Of a DNA stretch of 64,000 nt, positions 41,018 through 52,711 are shown in pieces (position 1 is the first letter of the stretch; every line of letters starts with the position of its first letter). The DNA lies in NCBI RefSeq assembly GCF_005845215.1, contig NZ_SPHO01000004.1, forward strand, positions 62,001 through 126,000, given 5' to 3'. A program made the position numbers and the translations under genes. The notes below the pieces were generated by a model. It searched no databases and was not told the DNA's origin. It was given only the letters and a program-made list of their open reading frames with translations. This stretch comes from Clostridium sp. 1001271st1 H5. GTDB lineage: Bacteria > Bacillota > Clostridia > Lachnospirales > Lachnospiraceae.

Positions 41018-41085
41018 GTCTTCCTTCCTCCCTGTCCACGGCTCTGCCCATGGTTTACTCTGAAAGTCACAAACCATACCTTCAT

Positions 41086-42657
41086 TTATTTCCGCTGTCT
41101 GAGGTACCGGTGAAAAAACTCTTCCTGGGGCACCGGCCTTCCGTAGTAATACCCCTGGGCATAAGAAAAACCCAGTTGTTTCAGAAGGCGGGTCTGTTCC
41201 CCTGTCTCCACGCCCTCCGCTATAACCTGCAGCTGCAGCTCCTTTGCCATGTTCACAATCATCCGCATGATTTGCTGCCTGCGCAATACATTGACTCCCT
41301 GCTTCAGGAATTCCAAATCCAGCTTTAAAACATCAATGGGCAGCTCCGAAAGTGTATTGAGGGAAGAATAGCCCTTCCCGAAATCATCCATCTCTATAAC
41401 AAACCCCAGCTGCCTCAGGCGGTCCACCACCGACATCAGCTGGCGGGAATCCGTTACATAAGCGCTCTCCGTTATTTCCAGATGAAGTTCACCTGGTTCC
41501 AGCCCGCTTTCCTCTACCATCTGAGCCAGAATCTCAGGCAGTTCGCCATGATAGATATCTGCCCTGGACACATTCACCGACACCGGGACGTAATCCATTC
41601 CTTCTTTTTTCCAGCGCTCCAGCATCCGGCAGGCCTTTCTCCACACATACTGGTCCAGGGCGTAGATAAAGCCGTTCTTTTCAAATATAGGTATAAAATC
41701 CCCCGGCAGTATCCTTCCATACTCAGGATGGTCCCACCGCACCAGCACCTCCGCCCCTATGAGCCTGCCGGTTTCAATTTCCACCTTGGGCTGCAGGAAC
41801 AGATGAAACTCCTCCCGTTCCAGTGATTCCTCCATGGTATTGATGACCTTCTGCTCCAGCACCATTTTCTGGCGCATGGACTCGTCATAGACAGCGCAGC
41901 GGCAGTTAAACAATCCTTTTATGCTGGCCGAGGCCAGAAGGGCCCGGTCGCACATCCTGGGCACGGTGATGCGGCGGTCCTCCACCGGATAGATTCCGGC
42001 CTTAATCTGGATACGCATGGGCAGGCGCGGATTTTCCGCCAGACTGTCCAGCCTCCGGTCCAGTTCCTCATAGAATCTGTCTTCATGGGCCACCAGGCCA
42101 AAGAACATGTCGGCCCTGGCCCTGGCAAACAATCCCTTCCCCTTCAGCGGAATGCCCAGAAGGCAGTCTGCCAGCCGTTTTAACAGCTGGTCCCCAGCCG
42201 CGGACCCAAAGGCGTCATTTACCATCTTAAACCGTTCTATATCCACTGCCACAATGTCATACCCATTTGCGGAATCCTCCTCCAGAACAGCGCCGGCCCT
42301 TTCATAAAATACGCGCTCCGTAAACAGACCGGTGAGAGGGTCCCGCTCCAGATGCTCGATGGTATCCCTGGCCTGCCTGGCTTCCTCCAGCATGACCTTA
42401 AGACGGGCATTGGCCTTGGCCAGCTCTCTCTGGGAATTGATAAGCTGGTTATTTACCTTCTGTATCTCATAGTAACCGGAACCATAGGCGGCGTGTCCGC
42501 TGTCCTGTCTGAGCAGTTCCTCCCACTCATCCATCTCCCGGGCATCGCAAAAAAGCTGCTTTACATTCTGTCCCTCATGGACCATGTCCGCAGAATTGTG
42601 CTGAATTATCTTGATTACATTTCCCTGCAAATCACATAGAGCAATATATCCCATCAT
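41086..42657 (-). CDS. Degenerate GGDEF-EAL c-di-GMP protein
   Basis: About 523 residues; the ATG at 42657 overlaps the stop of the B12 gene (TAATG), so the two are coupled. An N-terminal sensor-like stretch (about 1-80, MMGYIALCDLQGNVIKIIQ in part) and a coiled coil lead to a GGDEF domain. Its signature is ruined (ARADMFF), so it should not make c-di-GMP. The C-terminal EAL domain has AEVLVRW, EITESAY, DDFGKGYSS and AEGVE, keeping the metal-binding acids, so phosphodiesterase activity is likely. Its EAL half closely resembles that of the giant kinase downstream, a likely duplication. Confidence 0.85.
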   Translation of the reverse strand: MMGYIALCDLQGNVIKIIQHNSADMVHEGQNVKQLFCDAREMDEWEELLRQDSGHAAYGSGYYEIQKVNNQLINSQRELAKANARLKVMLEEARQARDTIEHLERDPLTGLFTERVFYERAGAVLEEDSANGYDIVAVDIERFKMVNDAFGSAAGDQLLKRLADCLLGIPLKGKGLFARARADMFFGLVAHEDRFYEELDRRLDSLAENPRLPMRIQIKAGIYPVEDRRITVPRMCDRALLASASIKGLFNCRCAVYDESMRQKMVLEQKVINTMEESLEREEFHLFLQPKVEIETGRLIGAEVLVRWDHPEYGRILPGDFIPIFEKNGFIYALDQYVWRKACRMLERWKKEGMDYVPVSVNVSRADIYHGELPEILAQMVEESGLEPGELHLEITESAYVTDSRQLMSVVDRLRQLGFVIEMDDFGKGYSSLNTLSELPIDVLKLDLEFLKQGVNVLRRQQIMRMIVNMAKELQLQVIAEGVETGEQTRLLKQLGFSYAQGYYYGRPVPQEEFFHRYLRQRK

Positions 42658-43760
42658 TATCCCTTTTCCAGTACATGGTCCGCCCATGACACAAGCTGCC
42701 TTGCATCGCGGGTATATACATCCACCTTCCAGTTCCTCCATATCTCATTCGTGCTCATAAATGCATTCCCGCCCACGGCAATCCTGCATCCGGGAAACAG
42801 GCTGTGAATCCGGTCCGCCGCCTCCCGGCAGAGCCTCAGATGCTGGGGCATGGTCACAGAAAGGGCAACCAGCTGCGGCTGATGCTCTTCCATGGCTTCC
42901 TCCAGGGCATTAAAGGGCACGGACGCCCCGAGATAAATGCTGTCCCATCCGTCATACTCAAACAGGTCCGCCACCATGCGGGCTCCCATCTCATGGAGCT
43001 CACTGCCCACGCAGGCTGCCATCATCTTCCTGTTCCTGCGCTTCTGGCCGAATATTACAGGATACATCCGGGACAACGCCAGCTGGGTGACGGATGTGCA
43101 GTAATGCTCCTTGTCCACGGAAATGACATTTTCATGCCACAGGTCCCCCACGCGTCTCATGGACTCCGCTATAATATCCCCGTATATATCCCTTAAGGGG
43201 ATACCCTCCTCCAGATAGCCAGTCACAAGGGACACAGCGGTCCTGGTGTCGGATGCCAGCAGGCTGTCCAGATACTGTCTGACCTGGCTCTCATACTTTT
43301 CCGGCTTCCACTCCTTTTTACAGGTCCCCTTTCCGTATTCCCCGGCCGCTGCCCTGGCCCCAAGGTCTGTCAGCCGGACCGCCTTCATCCCGTCATTCTT
43401 GTTCATTACCCTTGATGCACAGTCTCCCACCTGTTTAAAATGCCGCCAGACCATATTCCTCAGTCCATCCTCCGGACACTGTGCCATCACAGGAAGAAGA
43501 AGCCGGTACAGCCACCTGGCGTACTCCTCAAATATCCTGGCATCCTCCAGGACAAAGGCAGTGTTTAAAATTTCAATGTCCAGCTGCACCGCCTCCTGCA
43601 CCTTGTCCCTGTCGCCGGCCGGAATGTCATGCCGCTCCATATAAGAAAACAAGTCACAGGGCTGCTTATATACCTCATCTGCCAATTTCCGAAATTCCAT
43701 ATCATAGTCATGCAATTCCGTGTCATTGTCATAAAATCCCGCATCATAATTTACTGACAT
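42657..43760 (-). CDS. Cobalamin-binding sensor protein (CarH/methyltransferase-like B12 domains)
   Basis: 367 residues from ATG 43760 (GAGGTGG upstream). An N-terminal helical region (about 1-150) has no clear family. A B12-binding helical cap (about 155-245) contains W208 and E218-H219 in exact W-x9-EH spacing. A Rossmann B12 domain (about 245-365) has ELHEMG, where H256 would bind cobalt from below. W-x9-EH plus ExHxxG are shared with the photoreceptor CarH, but there is no MerR DNA-binding domain. Methyltransferase-type proteins can look alike. It lies between a chemoreceptor and an EAL protein, so a sensory role is likely. Confidence 0.78.
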   Translation of the reverse strand: MSVNYDAGFYDNDTELHDYDMEFRKLADEVYKQPCDLFSYMERHDIPAGDRDKVQEAVQLDIEILNTAFVLEDARIFEEYARWLYRLLLPVMAQCPEDGLRNMVWRHFKQVGDCASRVMNKNDGMKAVRLTDLGARAAAGEYGKGTCKKEWKPEKYESQVRQYLDSLLASDTRTAVSLVTGYLEEGIPLRDIYGDIIAESMRRVGDLWHENVISVDKEHYCTSVTQLALSRMYPVIFGQKRRNRKMMAACVGSELHEMGARMVADLFEYDGWDSIYLGASVPFNALEEAMEEHQPQLVALSVTMPQHLRLCREAADRIHSLFPGCRIAVGGNAFMSTNEIWRNWKVDVYTRDARQLVSWADHVLEKG

Positions 43761-43797
43761 CCCATCCACCTCGGATTCCCATACTGAATGTATGCAA

Positions 43798-45873
43798 TCA
43801 TTCCTCATATGTGCTGTCAAGCCGGAACCTCTCTATAAGTCCTTTCAGCAGCAGTGCCTGAGCCGAAAGCTCCTCGCTGGCAGCAGCGCTTTCCTCAGCA
43901 GTGGCTGAATTCTCCTGAATCACGCCCGCTATCTGCTCCATCTCCCGCGTCACCTGTTCCACGGAGTACGCCTGTTCCCTGGATGCGGAAGATATATCGT
44001 CCATGGTCTTTACCACCTTCTGTACCCCGGTCAATGCGTTCCTCATGGAAACAGCCGTTGCGTCCACTATTTTTGTTCCGTCCTCCACTGCCTTTAAGGA
44101 GTTATTGATAAGGTCAGCCGTATTTCTGGAAGCCTCGGCGCTCTTGGAAGCCAGGTTTCTGACCTCCCCTGCCACCACGGCAAATCCTTTTCCTGCGTCC
44201 CCTGCCCGGGCCGCTTCCACAGCGGCATTCAGGGCCAGTATGTTGGTCTGAAACGCAATATCCTGTATGGTCCTGATGATTTCCCGTATTTTAAAGGAGC
44301 TTGTTTTGATATTGTGTATGGCGTCCTGAAGCTCCTGCATCCTTCGGTCGCTTTCCGCTGCTTCCTCCCCCACATTCCCGGCCATCCGGCTGCCCTCCAA
44401 GGCCCGGTCGGCATTGGATGAAATCTGCTGGGAAAGGTCGTTGATAACAGTGGCCAGTTCCTCCACTGAGCCTGCCTGTTCCGCAGCCCCCCTGGACAGG
44501 GTCTGGGCTCCCGCGGACACCTGCTCCGAACCGCAGGAAACCTGCTCCGCGGAAATGCTGATTTGCCGTAAGGTATGGTTCAGGGCGCCCATGATTTTCT
44601 CCAGGGCTTCCCGTATAAACCTGAAATCACCTATATAATCCCCCTTTACCGGCACAGCCAGATTACCTGCGGAAACCTCTGTCAGTATGTGTGTTATGTC
44701 CTCAATGATGTCCTTTAAGGAACGGACCGAGGAACGGACGCTTTCAGACAGCCTTCCAATCTCATCATCTCCGCCGGCCCGTATATCCGCATTCAGGTTT
44801 CCTCTGGAAAATGCCTCCATGCTTGCGCTGATTTCACCCAGGGGCCTCATCAGTCTGCGGACCACAAAGACAATCAGCAGGACCAGCAGGGCCAGCAGCA
44901 GAATGGAGATGAATACCATGGTCTCAATCAGATGATTGCGGGTGTAGTTTACTTCTGACAAGGGCAGCGTGGCCACTGCCAGCCAGTCCGTTGTCCTGCA
45001 GTTCCGGAACATGGCCGTATACCTGACCCCTGAATATGTAAAATCAGTGATGCCGTTGTAATTATTCCTCACCTTATCTTTATAATCATCTGATATAGTA
45101 AGCTCACTGACATTCCTGCCGGAAGCAGTGGGGTCGTCGCTGTATATGTAATCCGAGCCGTTGGAAATCAGCTCCAGATATCCTGCCTCCCCTACCTTTA
45201 TTCCGGAAAGAGTCTGCTTAAGCGTATCCAGATTTACGTCAAATCCAAACAGCCCTGCTGGCCCTGTGCCGGACCCGGACACCACCGGAGACACGATGGA
45301 GACAATCATCTCCTGGGTGGCCGGGTCCAGAAACGGCTCTGTTATGATGGTCTTCCCTTCCGAAACCACGGTTCCGTACCATGCCGTGTCCTCCAAACCA
45401 GCATCCACCACACTGCCGTCCGACAAAAGGTAGCAGTCTGTCCTGGGGTCCGCCACCCATGCCTGCATCACCTTCTCCGTTTCCCCCATCTGCTCCAATG
45501 CACTGCCCAGCACTCTCAGCACCTCGCCATGCCCGTTATAGGACCTGATGTCATCCTTACCGGTGACCGATGCAAAATAAGCCTGCAAATCATCATTCTC
45601 ACGGAACATGCTGGCTGCCGTAACCTTGCTGCTGAAGAAATCATCCACCCTGGAAACAGCATAATCTGTCTGAACCTTCAGTATCTTGTCATTCAGGATG
45701 GATATGGCTCCGGCTGCCATGACACAGGATATCGTAATGAGTATGATTAAAAAAGGAATCAGAACACACAGCAGACTCAGGCTTATTTTAAACGAGACAG
45801 AGCCCCTTCTGTGTCCTTTGCCCTCCTGCCGGTTATTCCTGCCCCTGCCCTCTGAATTTGTCATAAGTTTCAT
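43798..45873 (-). CDS. Methyl-accepting chemotaxis protein with dCache sensor
   Basis: 691 residues: basic N-terminus, membrane helix (about 28-55), extracellular double-Cache region (about 60-305, including [24 protein letters not shown]), second helix (about 315-338), HAMP (about 340-392) and a cytoplasmic signalling hairpin. The tip sequence [20 protein letters not shown] is diagnostic. The protein detects an outside ligand and controls CheA in motile cells; no che or flagellar genes are in the window. It leads the four-gene signalling operon. The start at 45873 is 2 bases after AGGGGG; the Met three codons later may be used. Confidence 0.88.
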   Translation of the reverse strand: MKLMTNSEGRGRNNRQEGKGHRRGSVSFKISLSLLCVLIPFLIILITISCVMAAGAISILNDKILKVQTDYAVSRVDDFFSSKVTAASMFRENDDLQAYFASVTGKDDIRSYNGHGEVLRVLGSALEQMGETEKVMQAWVADPRTDCYLLSDGSVVDAGLEDTAWYGTVVSEGKTIITEPFLDPATQEMIVSIVSPVVSGSGTGPAGLFGFDVNLDTLKQTLSGIKVGEAGYLELISNGSDYIYSDDPTASGRNVSELTISDDYKDKVRNNYNGITDFTYSGVRYTAMFRNCRTTDWLAVATLPLSEVNYTRNHLIETMVFISILLLALLVLLIVFVVRRLMRPLGEISASMEAFSRGNLNADIRAGGDDEIGRLSESVRSSVRSLKDIIEDITHILTEVSAGNLAVPVKGDYIGDFRFIREALEKIMGALNHTLRQISISAEQVSCGSEQVSAGAQTLSRGAAEQAGSVEELATVINDLSQQISSNADRALEGSRMAGNVGEEAAESDRRMQELQDAIHNIKTSSFKIREIIRTIQDIAFQTNILALNAAVEAARAGDAGKGFAVVAGEVRNLASKSAEASRNTADLINNSLKAVEDGTKIVDATAVSMRNALTGVQKVVKTMDDISSASREQAYSVEQVTREMEQIAGVIQENSATAEESAAASEELSAQALLLKGLIERFRLDSTYEE

Positions 45874-45915
45874 ATCCCCCTGCTGTATTCATAGATTCCT
45901 GATACTATTCTATTC

Positions 45916-45943
45916 ATTATACCATAGCACCAGAAAAAGGCAA
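45916..45943 (-). promoter_or_regulatory. Promoter of the chemoreceptor/B12/c-di-GMP operon
   Basis: On the reverse strand TTGCCT (45938-45943) and TATAAT (45916-45921) with a 16-base spacer, about 43 bases before the chemoreceptor start. The gap up to the flavodoxin gene shows no other gene. Confidence 0.6.
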
Positions 45944-46042
45944 ACCGAAAGGGCTGCAAAAAAAAGCATGATACCTGCAACATGCAGCATACCATGCCTG
46001 TATTATCACTATACCATGCCTTTCATCGTATTTACATCCCCA

Positions 46043-46480
46043 TTATGCCTCTGCGGCTGCCAGCGCCTTTCCCAGCTCCCTGCACTGATTCAGCGCATCC
46101 TCATCCGGGCTTTCCTGGGCAATGACGCCCCTGCCGCCCACTACTTCAGCGCCTGCATCAGCCATACGGGTCTGCCAGTCGCGCATCCACTCTCCGTCTC
46201 CCCATCCATAGGAGCCAAAGAGTCCGATGTGCCTGCCAAAAGCAAATGCTTCCACCTCTGTCACAAAGGGCTCCATCTCTCCTTCTTCCAGAACCTCTGC
46301 CCCCATGGCCGGGCATCCCAGGGCAAAAACGCCTGCCTCCCTGAGGGCGTCTGCGGATATATTGGAAACCTCTGTGACCAGGGCCTCCTTTCCCGCCTCT
46401 TTGATGCCTTCCGCCACTGCATTGGCCATGGCCTGCGTATTGCCTGTCTGTGACCAGTAAACTACCATAATCTGATTCAT
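46043..46480 (-). CDS. Flavodoxin
   Basis: 145 residues with the short-chain flavodoxin fold. The FMN phosphate loop is VVYWSQTGNTQAMA (about residues 5-18). The second loop GSYGWGDGEWM (about 90-100) holds the Trp that stacks on FMN. Flavodoxins replace ferredoxin as low-potential electron carriers, mainly in iron shortage. It follows the DUF3793 gene by 14 bases, a pairing seen repeatedly in clostridia, and both sit behind a DtxR-like palindrome. Confidence 0.9.
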   Translation of the reverse strand: MNQIMVVYWSQTGNTQAMANAVAEGIKEAGKEALVTEVSNISADALREAGVFALGCPAMGAEVLEEGEMEPFVTEVEAFAFGRHIGLFGSYGWGDGEWMRDWQTRMADAGAEVVGGRGVIAQESPDEDALNQCRELGKALAAAEA

Positions 46481-46494
46481 GTCATGTATCCTCC

Positions 46495-47112
46495 TTATAT
46501 TCTCATTGATTTATATTGATTCAGATTGTGCAACCTTAAGATTCCATCAATCTTCATACCGCGGGAAACCAAATGAATCATGCGCTCACGGGCCTGGCTG
46601 TATGCCCGGAAGATGCGCTTGCACTCAGGCAGGTCCGCATATACCTTCCAGTATCCCATATAAAGAAAATCCTTTCCGTTATTTTCAATGAATCCCATCA
46701 CGTCCTTTGCAGGATAGCCCAGCAGCAGGCCTATCTCATGGGGGAAACCGGCACGGTCTTCCATGTGCTCCTCATATTTAATGGATACAAGGCTTAGTAT
46801 CTCCTCCAAATCCCATCCCCTGTAACCAAACCGTTCCATCAGGGTCTTTACTTCGGGCCGGGCCAGATACGCTTCAAGAGCCTGCCTGATGTAAAGAAGA
46901 AATGTGGTTTTCTCAGTTGATTCATACAAAATGCAGCAGGACACTGCCGTATCCCTGAACAGTTCCGGGACCGCCGCCCTCCTGGAACGGTTTACGGTCA
47001 GAAGGTTGGATATCTTCATACCTGTCAGTAAAGGTGCACACTGCAATGCCACCTGGGTATCCAAATCGTTTGGATTCAGGTTCAGCATTAGGCGTAAGGT
47101 TTCTTTGCTCAC
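46495..47112 (-). CDS. DUF3793 family protein
   Basis: 205 residues from GTG 47112 with GGAGG upstream. The family core is visible: CAPLLTGMKISNLLTV near the start, the central FPHEIGLLLGYPAKDVMGFIENNGKDFLYMGYW (split here), and the helical end. It is soluble with several Cys in the first half. DUF3793 has no proven function. Its regular link to flavodoxin and metal regulation suggests a role in iron or haem metabolism, which is inference. First gene of a two-gene operon. Confidence 0.75.
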   Translation of the reverse strand: MSKETLRLMLNLNPNDLDTQVALQCAPLLTGMKISNLLTVNRSRRAAVPELFRDTAVSCCILYESTEKTTFLLYIRQALEAYLARPEVKTLMERFGYRGWDLEEILSLVSIKYEEHMEDRAGFPHEIGLLLGYPAKDVMGFIENNGKDFLYMGYWKVYADLPECKRIFRAYSQARERMIHLVSRGMKIDGILRLHNLNQYKSMRI

Positions 47113-47162
47113 GTATTACCTCCGGCTGTCTCATAATTTTAGTTTGGCTGAAAGGTTCTGTA

Positions 47163-47178
47163 GTTAGTTATAACTAAC
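47163..47178. promoter_or_regulatory. Perfect palindrome upstream of DUF3793-flavodoxin
   Basis: GTTAGTTATAACTAAC is a perfect 16-base palindrome 51 bases before the DUF3793 start. Its TTAG...CTAA ends resemble DtxR/IdeR-type metal-regulator boxes, and its centre TATAAC could be the -10 box. A Fur-like GAATAATTCTCATT lies further up, near 47229-47242. Confidence 0.6.
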
Positions 47179-47416
47179 CCTTTTACATCGTATCAGACCT
47201 GGCGGAAAATTACAATAGCAGAAACAGGGAATAATTCTCATTTTTTATGAGTTTTTTTCGTTTTTATGGTAATGAGTTTTTTTATCTGTATTTAAAATAA
47301 TAATGAGTTTTTATCTCATTGAAATTTTGAATGCATTTTTTTAAATTATGGTATATAATAGTCGGATACCCGAACAGGAACTGCCTGTTGAAAAAATCAT
47401 ATATCCGAGGTGACAT

Positions 47417-48307
47417 ATGGAATTACTGCAATTACGTTATTTTCTGACAGCTGCTGAATATCAGCACATGACAAAGGCGGCTGAGCATCTTCAGATAGCC
47501 CAGCCAGCACTCTCCCAGGCCATCCACAGGCTGGAAGCAGAGCTGGGCGTACCCCTCTTTGAGAGAAAGAACAGAAGCATAGAACTGAATGAAGCAGGAC
47601 GCCTTCTTCAAAAGCGGCTGATTCCCATTGTAAGCGCCCTGGACCGGATTCCAGGCGAACTGAGGGCGGACCAGTACATGTCCAGCCATACCATCCATTT
47701 AAAGCTTCTGGCAGCCTCCACCCTGATTACCAACCGCATCATTGCCTACAGGGCCCTGCGGCCGGACGTTAACTTCCAGCTGTACCAGGCTGAGAATCAT
47801 GCTGACTACGATTTGTGTGTGTCTGCGGTGCGGTCCGACTTAAAAAATGCGGATTATGAGGATTACATGGTCATGCTGGAGGAGGACCTGTATCTGGCTG
47901 TTCCCACCCATTCCCCTTATGGGGACAAGGATTCCATCAATCTGGCTGATACCAGGAACGCTGGGTACATATGCCTGGCAGGCTCCAGGCCCATACGCCA
48001 GATATGCAACAGCTATTTTTCAGAGGCTGATTTTGTTCCAAACGTGATTTTTGAAAGCGATACAACGGAATCCGTCAGGAACCTGATTGCCGCCGGACTG
48101 GGCATTGGATTCTGGCCCCAGTACTCCTGGGGACCATTGGGCGGGGAATGGGGGCCCATGTCTCCCCACTCCCCGGTAAAGCTGCTCCCCATCAGGGACC
48201 AGGTATGCCGCCGGCAGATTATCCTCATGTGCTCCCCTCTCGGCAAGGACAATCCCATTGTGATGGACTTCTGCAATTTCCTTATACAAAACTCAAAATG
48301 GCTGTAG
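47417..48307 (+). CDS. LysR family transcriptional regulator
   Basis: 296 residues with the N-terminal helix-turn-helix (AAEYQHMTKAAEHLQIAQPALSQAIHRLEAELGVPLFERK in part) and an effector domain from about residue 90. SD GAGGTGA precedes ATG 47417; a TATAAT at 47354-47359 is a likely -10 box. It is divergent from the DUF3793-flavodoxin operon, a usual arrangement for a LysR gene and its target, and the 300-base gap between them holds the operators listed. Ends in a strong bidirectional terminator. Confidence 0.9.
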   Translation: MELLQLRYFLTAAEYQHMTKAAEHLQIAQPALSQAIHRLEAELGVPLFERKNRSIELNEAGRLLQKRLIPIVSALDRIPGELRADQYMSSHTIHLKLLAASTLITNRIIAYRALRPDVNFQLYQAENHADYDLCVSAVRSDLKNADYEDYMVMLEEDLYLAVPTHSPYGDKDSINLADTRNAGYICLAGSRPIRQICNSYFSEADFVPNVIFESDTTESVRNLIAAGLGIGFWPQYSWGPLGGEWGPMSPHSPVKLLPIRDQVCRRQIILMCSPLGKDNPIVMDFCNFLIQNSKWL

Positions 48308-48329
48308 GATGTTTCCATCCCACAGCCAT
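48298..48329. terminator. Bidirectional terminator between lysR and ATP synthase operon
   Basis: ATGGCTGTAGGATG (48298-48311) pairs with CATCCCACAGCCAT (48316-48329) at 13 of 14 positions with a 4-base loop. T-rich stretches follow on both strands. The lysR stop codon lies in the stem. Confidence 0.75.
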
Positions 48330-48388
48330 TCTTTCATATTGCCGCTGCTTCCTAATGTAATGTTGCTGTTTCCAGGAAGTTGCTCCCA

Positions 48389-48805
48389 TCACTTTAATTC
48401 CCTCAGATGGCTTCCTTTCAGCCTGGAGAGCGCCCTTGCCATGGAAGCCTGGGACATCTTGAATTCCCTCAGGCTCAGTTTCTGGCGCAGCTGCTCTTGC
48501 GCGCGCTCCAGCGCTTCCCTGGCCCTGACCTCGTCAATATCCTCAGGCCGTTCCGCCGTGTCCACTATCATGGTCACACGGTTATTGGCCACCTGCAGGA
48601 TTCCGCGTCCCACAATGGCCTGATGCCATTCTGTTTCCTCCGGCACCTTAAAGCGCAGGTTTCCCTCCTGGACAGCCAGAATCATGGCTTCATGGTGGGG
48701 CATAATGCCCATCTCACCGTCTGGTGCTGGCACCACCAGATACGTACAATGCCCGTTATAAAACACGTGGTCGCTGGCAACGATTTTCAGCCAAAATGCA
48801 GACAT
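48389..48805 (-). CDS. atpC: F-type ATP synthase subunit epsilon
   Basis: 138 residues: N-terminal beta barrel (about 1-85, with the family motif VVPAPDGEMGIMPHHEAM) and a C-terminal helical hairpin (about 90-135) that can brake ATP hydrolysis. Part of the central stalk. Last gene of the atpBEFHAGDC operon, 32 bases after atpD, with SD AAGGAG before ATG 48805. A bidirectional hairpin ends the operon. Confidence 0.95.
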   Translation of the reverse strand: MSAFWLKIVASDHVFYNGHCTYLVVPAPDGEMGIMPHHEAMILAVQEGNLRFKVPEETEWHQAIVGRGILQVANNRVTMIVDTAERPEDIDEVRAREALERAQEQLRQKLSLREFKMSQASMARALSRLKGSHLRELK

Positions 48806-48837
48806 ATCCCGGCTCCTTTCTGTGGCATACAGCCCTG

Positions 48838-50250
<1,413 letters not shown>

Positions 50251-50264
50251 CTATATTTACGAAT

Positions 50265-51158
50265 TTACGAATGTTTCTTTTTCTGTGCCTTGGCGCCGCT
50301 GATTACCTCTGTGATTTCCTGGGTAATGGCAGCCTGCCTTACACGGTTATACTCTATGGACAAGTCGTTCAGGATTGCATTGGCATTGTCGCTGGCGGAC
50401 TGCATCGCCATCATCCTGGCGTTCTGCTCGCTGCAGAAGGACTCCACCAGGGCGCCGAATATGAACCCGGTCACATAGTTGGGGACCACGTGGTCCATGA
50501 CAGCGCTGGGGGAAGGTACCATCTGTATCTCCTCCTGGATAATATCCGCCGGAATGACAATATTGCTGAAATCCTCCCGCTTAAGGGGAAGAAGCTCTGT
50601 CATCTCGGCCTCCATCTTCATGCTGTTAATCATCTGCGTATATATAATCCAGACCTCATCCAGGCGTCCTTCCTCATAATCCTCCAATATGGTGGAGGAA
50701 ATCAGACGGGCGCGGTGCATGGTGGGATTCTGTACCGTGTAATGGAACTGCTCCTCCACGCGGATATGCCTGGCCTCAAAATAATGGCGTCCCAATTCTC
50801 CCACCACGTAGAGCCGGTGGTTCTTGCTCTGTTCCATCCACTCCTGGGCCATCTTCAGCACATTATGGTTGTAAGCGCCTGCCAGTCCCTTATCGCCGGT
50901 TATAACAATCAGGCCCTTTATCCTGTCCTCCTCCTTGATTTCCTTCCTTGGATTGAAGTAAAAATGCTCCACATCCGGCATATGGCGCAGGATGCGGCGT
51001 ATCAAATCCTGGAGAGAATAGAAGTAAGGCTCTGTTTCCTCCAGCAGTTTCCTGCTCTTTTTAAGCTTTGTGGAGGAAATCAGGTACATGGCATTGGTTA
51101 TCTTCCGGGTATCCTGGACGCTCTTCATACGGCTGAGGATTTCTCTTGCATTTGCCAT
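50265..51158 (-). CDS. atpG: F-type ATP synthase subunit gamma
   Basis: 297 residues from ATG 51158 (AAGGAG upstream), starting MANAREILSRMKSVQDTRKI, the typical gamma N-terminal helix. The C-terminal helix has ESFCSEQNARMMAMQSASDNA and a conserved RQAAITQEI. The subunit is the rotating shaft linking the c ring with the catalytic sites. Upstream in-frame codons are ignored because they overlap the atpA region and lack a ribosome site. Confidence 0.95.
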   Translation of the reverse strand: MANAREILSRMKSVQDTRKITNAMYLISSTKLKKSRKLLEETEPYFYSLQDLIRRILRHMPDVEHFYFNPRKEIKEEDRIKGLIVITGDKGLAGAYNHNVLKMAQEWMEQSKNHRLYVVGELGRHYFEARHIRVEEQFHYTVQNPTMHRARLISSTILEDYEEGRLDEVWIIYTQMINSMKMEAEMTELLPLKREDFSNIVIPADIIQEEIQMVPSPSAVMDHVVPNYVTGFIFGALVESFCSEQNARMMAMQSASDNANAILNDLSIEYNRVRQAAITQEITEVISGAKAQKKKHS

Positions 51159-51177
51159 ATTAACTCCTTCTTCCTGG

Positions 51178-52701
51178 TCAGACGGATGCCTTGTACTGGT
51201 TTGTCTTGTACTGGTTTGCCGCATCCACGATGCGGTTTGTCAGGTCATCGTTCAGAACCCTGGTTTCCTCAATTTCTTTACCAATCTCCGGGTGCTTTTC
51301 ATCAAACCAGGCCAGCATGTTCATCTGGAATTCCTTGATATCCGAAACCTCAACGGACAGCATAACCTTGTGGGTTGCCGCGCAGAGGGTGATGACCTGT
51401 TCATGAAGGCTGAGGGGCCTTCCCAGAGGCTGTTTCAGCAGTTCCATAAGGCGTTTGCCGTAAGCCAGCTGCTCCTTGGTAGCCTCATCCAGGTCAGAGC
51501 TGAACTGGGTGAACACCTCCATCTCGCGGTACTGCGCCAAATCGATACGGATGCTTCCGGATGCCTTTTTCATGGCCTTTGTCTGGGCTGCGCCGCCCAC
51601 ACGGGACACAGAAAGGCCCACGTTTACCGCCGGTCTCATGCCGGAGAAGAACAGGTCGCTTTCCAGGAATATCTGTCCGTCTGTAATGGAGATGACGTTG
51701 GTGGGAATATACGCCGACACATCGCCTGCCTGCGTCTCGATGATAGGCAGGGCTGTAATGGAGCCGCCTCCCTTTTCATCGCACAATCTGCTGGAACGCT
51801 CCAGAAGGCGTGAATGAAGGTAGAATACGTCGCCCGGATACGCCTCACGGCCCGGAGAGCGCTCCAGCAGCAGGGACAGTGCCCTGTAAGCCACTGCATG
51901 TTTTGACAGGTCATCGTAGACAATCAAAACATCCCTTCCCTGATGCATAAAATATTCAGCCATGGCAGTCCCTGCATAGGGGGCTATGTACTGAAGAGGC
52001 GCTGCCTCGCTGGCCGTGGAGGACATGACAATGGTGTAGCCCATGGCGTCGTTCTTCTTAAGGGTGGAAACCAGCTTTGCCACGGTGGATGCCTTCTGGC
52101 CAATGGCAACATAGATGCAGACCACATCCTTGCCCTTTTGGTTCAGAATGGTATCCATGGCAATGGAGGTCTTGCCTGTCTGACGGTCCCCTATGATTAA
52201 TTCCCTCTGGCCGCGGCCTATGGGGAACATGGAATCAATGGCCAGGATACCTGTCTCCATGGGAACACCCACTGACTTTCTGTCCACGATGCCGGGAGCT
52301 TCCTCCTCCACCGGCCGGTAATCCTCTTCCTTTACAGGGCCCAGTCCGTCAATGGGTTCTCCCAGGGCGTTGACCACCCTTCCCAAGAATCCGTTTCCCA
52401 CAGGTACGCCCGCCCTTTTCCTGGTACGGACCACCTTGGTGCCCTGGCCCACTCCTGTATCCTTACCGAAAAGAATACAGCCAATCTCATTCTTACGGAT
52501 GTCCTGGACCATTCCCTTGACACCATTTTCAAATATTACGATTTCCCCGTACATGGCATGTTCAATGCCGTATACGATTGCTATGCCGTCTCCTACCCAG
52601 ATAACAGAACCAGTTTCCTGTTCCTGTCCGGCATGCATGTCAAAATTCTCAATCTCGCTCTTAATGATGGAGATGATTTCCTGGGAACTGATTGTGCTCA
52701 T
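51178..52701 (-). CDS. atpA: F-type ATP synthase subunit alpha
   Basis: 507 residues. The P-loop is GDRQTGKT (about 169-176), and the regulatory nucleotide site and catalytic arginine lie in [15 protein letters not shown] and [13 protein letters not shown]. It forms the alpha3beta3 head with atpD. The C-terminus ends with a short repeated [10 protein letters not shown], encoded by a small DNA duplication near the stop. SD AGGAG precedes ATG 52701. Confidence 0.97.
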   Translation of the reverse strand: MSTISSQEIISIIKSEIENFDMHAGQEQETGSVIWVGDGIAIVYGIEHAMYGEIVIFENGVKGMVQDIRKNEIGCILFGKDTGVGQGTKVVRTRKRAGVPVGNGFLGRVVNALGEPIDGLGPVKEEDYRPVEEEAPGIVDRKSVGVPMETGILAIDSMFPIGRGQRELIIGDRQTGKTSIAMDTILNQKGKDVVCIYVAIGQKASTVAKLVSTLKKNDAMGYTIVMSSTASEAAPLQYIAPYAGTAMAEYFMHQGRDVLIVYDDLSKHAVAYRALSLLLERSPGREAYPGDVFYLHSRLLERSSRLCDEKGGGSITALPIIETQAGDVSAYIPTNVISITDGQIFLESDLFFSGMRPAVNVGLSVSRVGGAAQTKAMKKASGSIRIDLAQYREMEVFTQFSSDLDEATKEQLAYGKRLMELLKQPLGRPLSLHEQVITLCAATHKVMLSVEVSDIKEFQMNMLAWFDEKHPEIGKEIEETRVLNDDLTNRIVDAANQYKTNQYKASV

Positions 52702-52711
52702 ATCAAGACTC

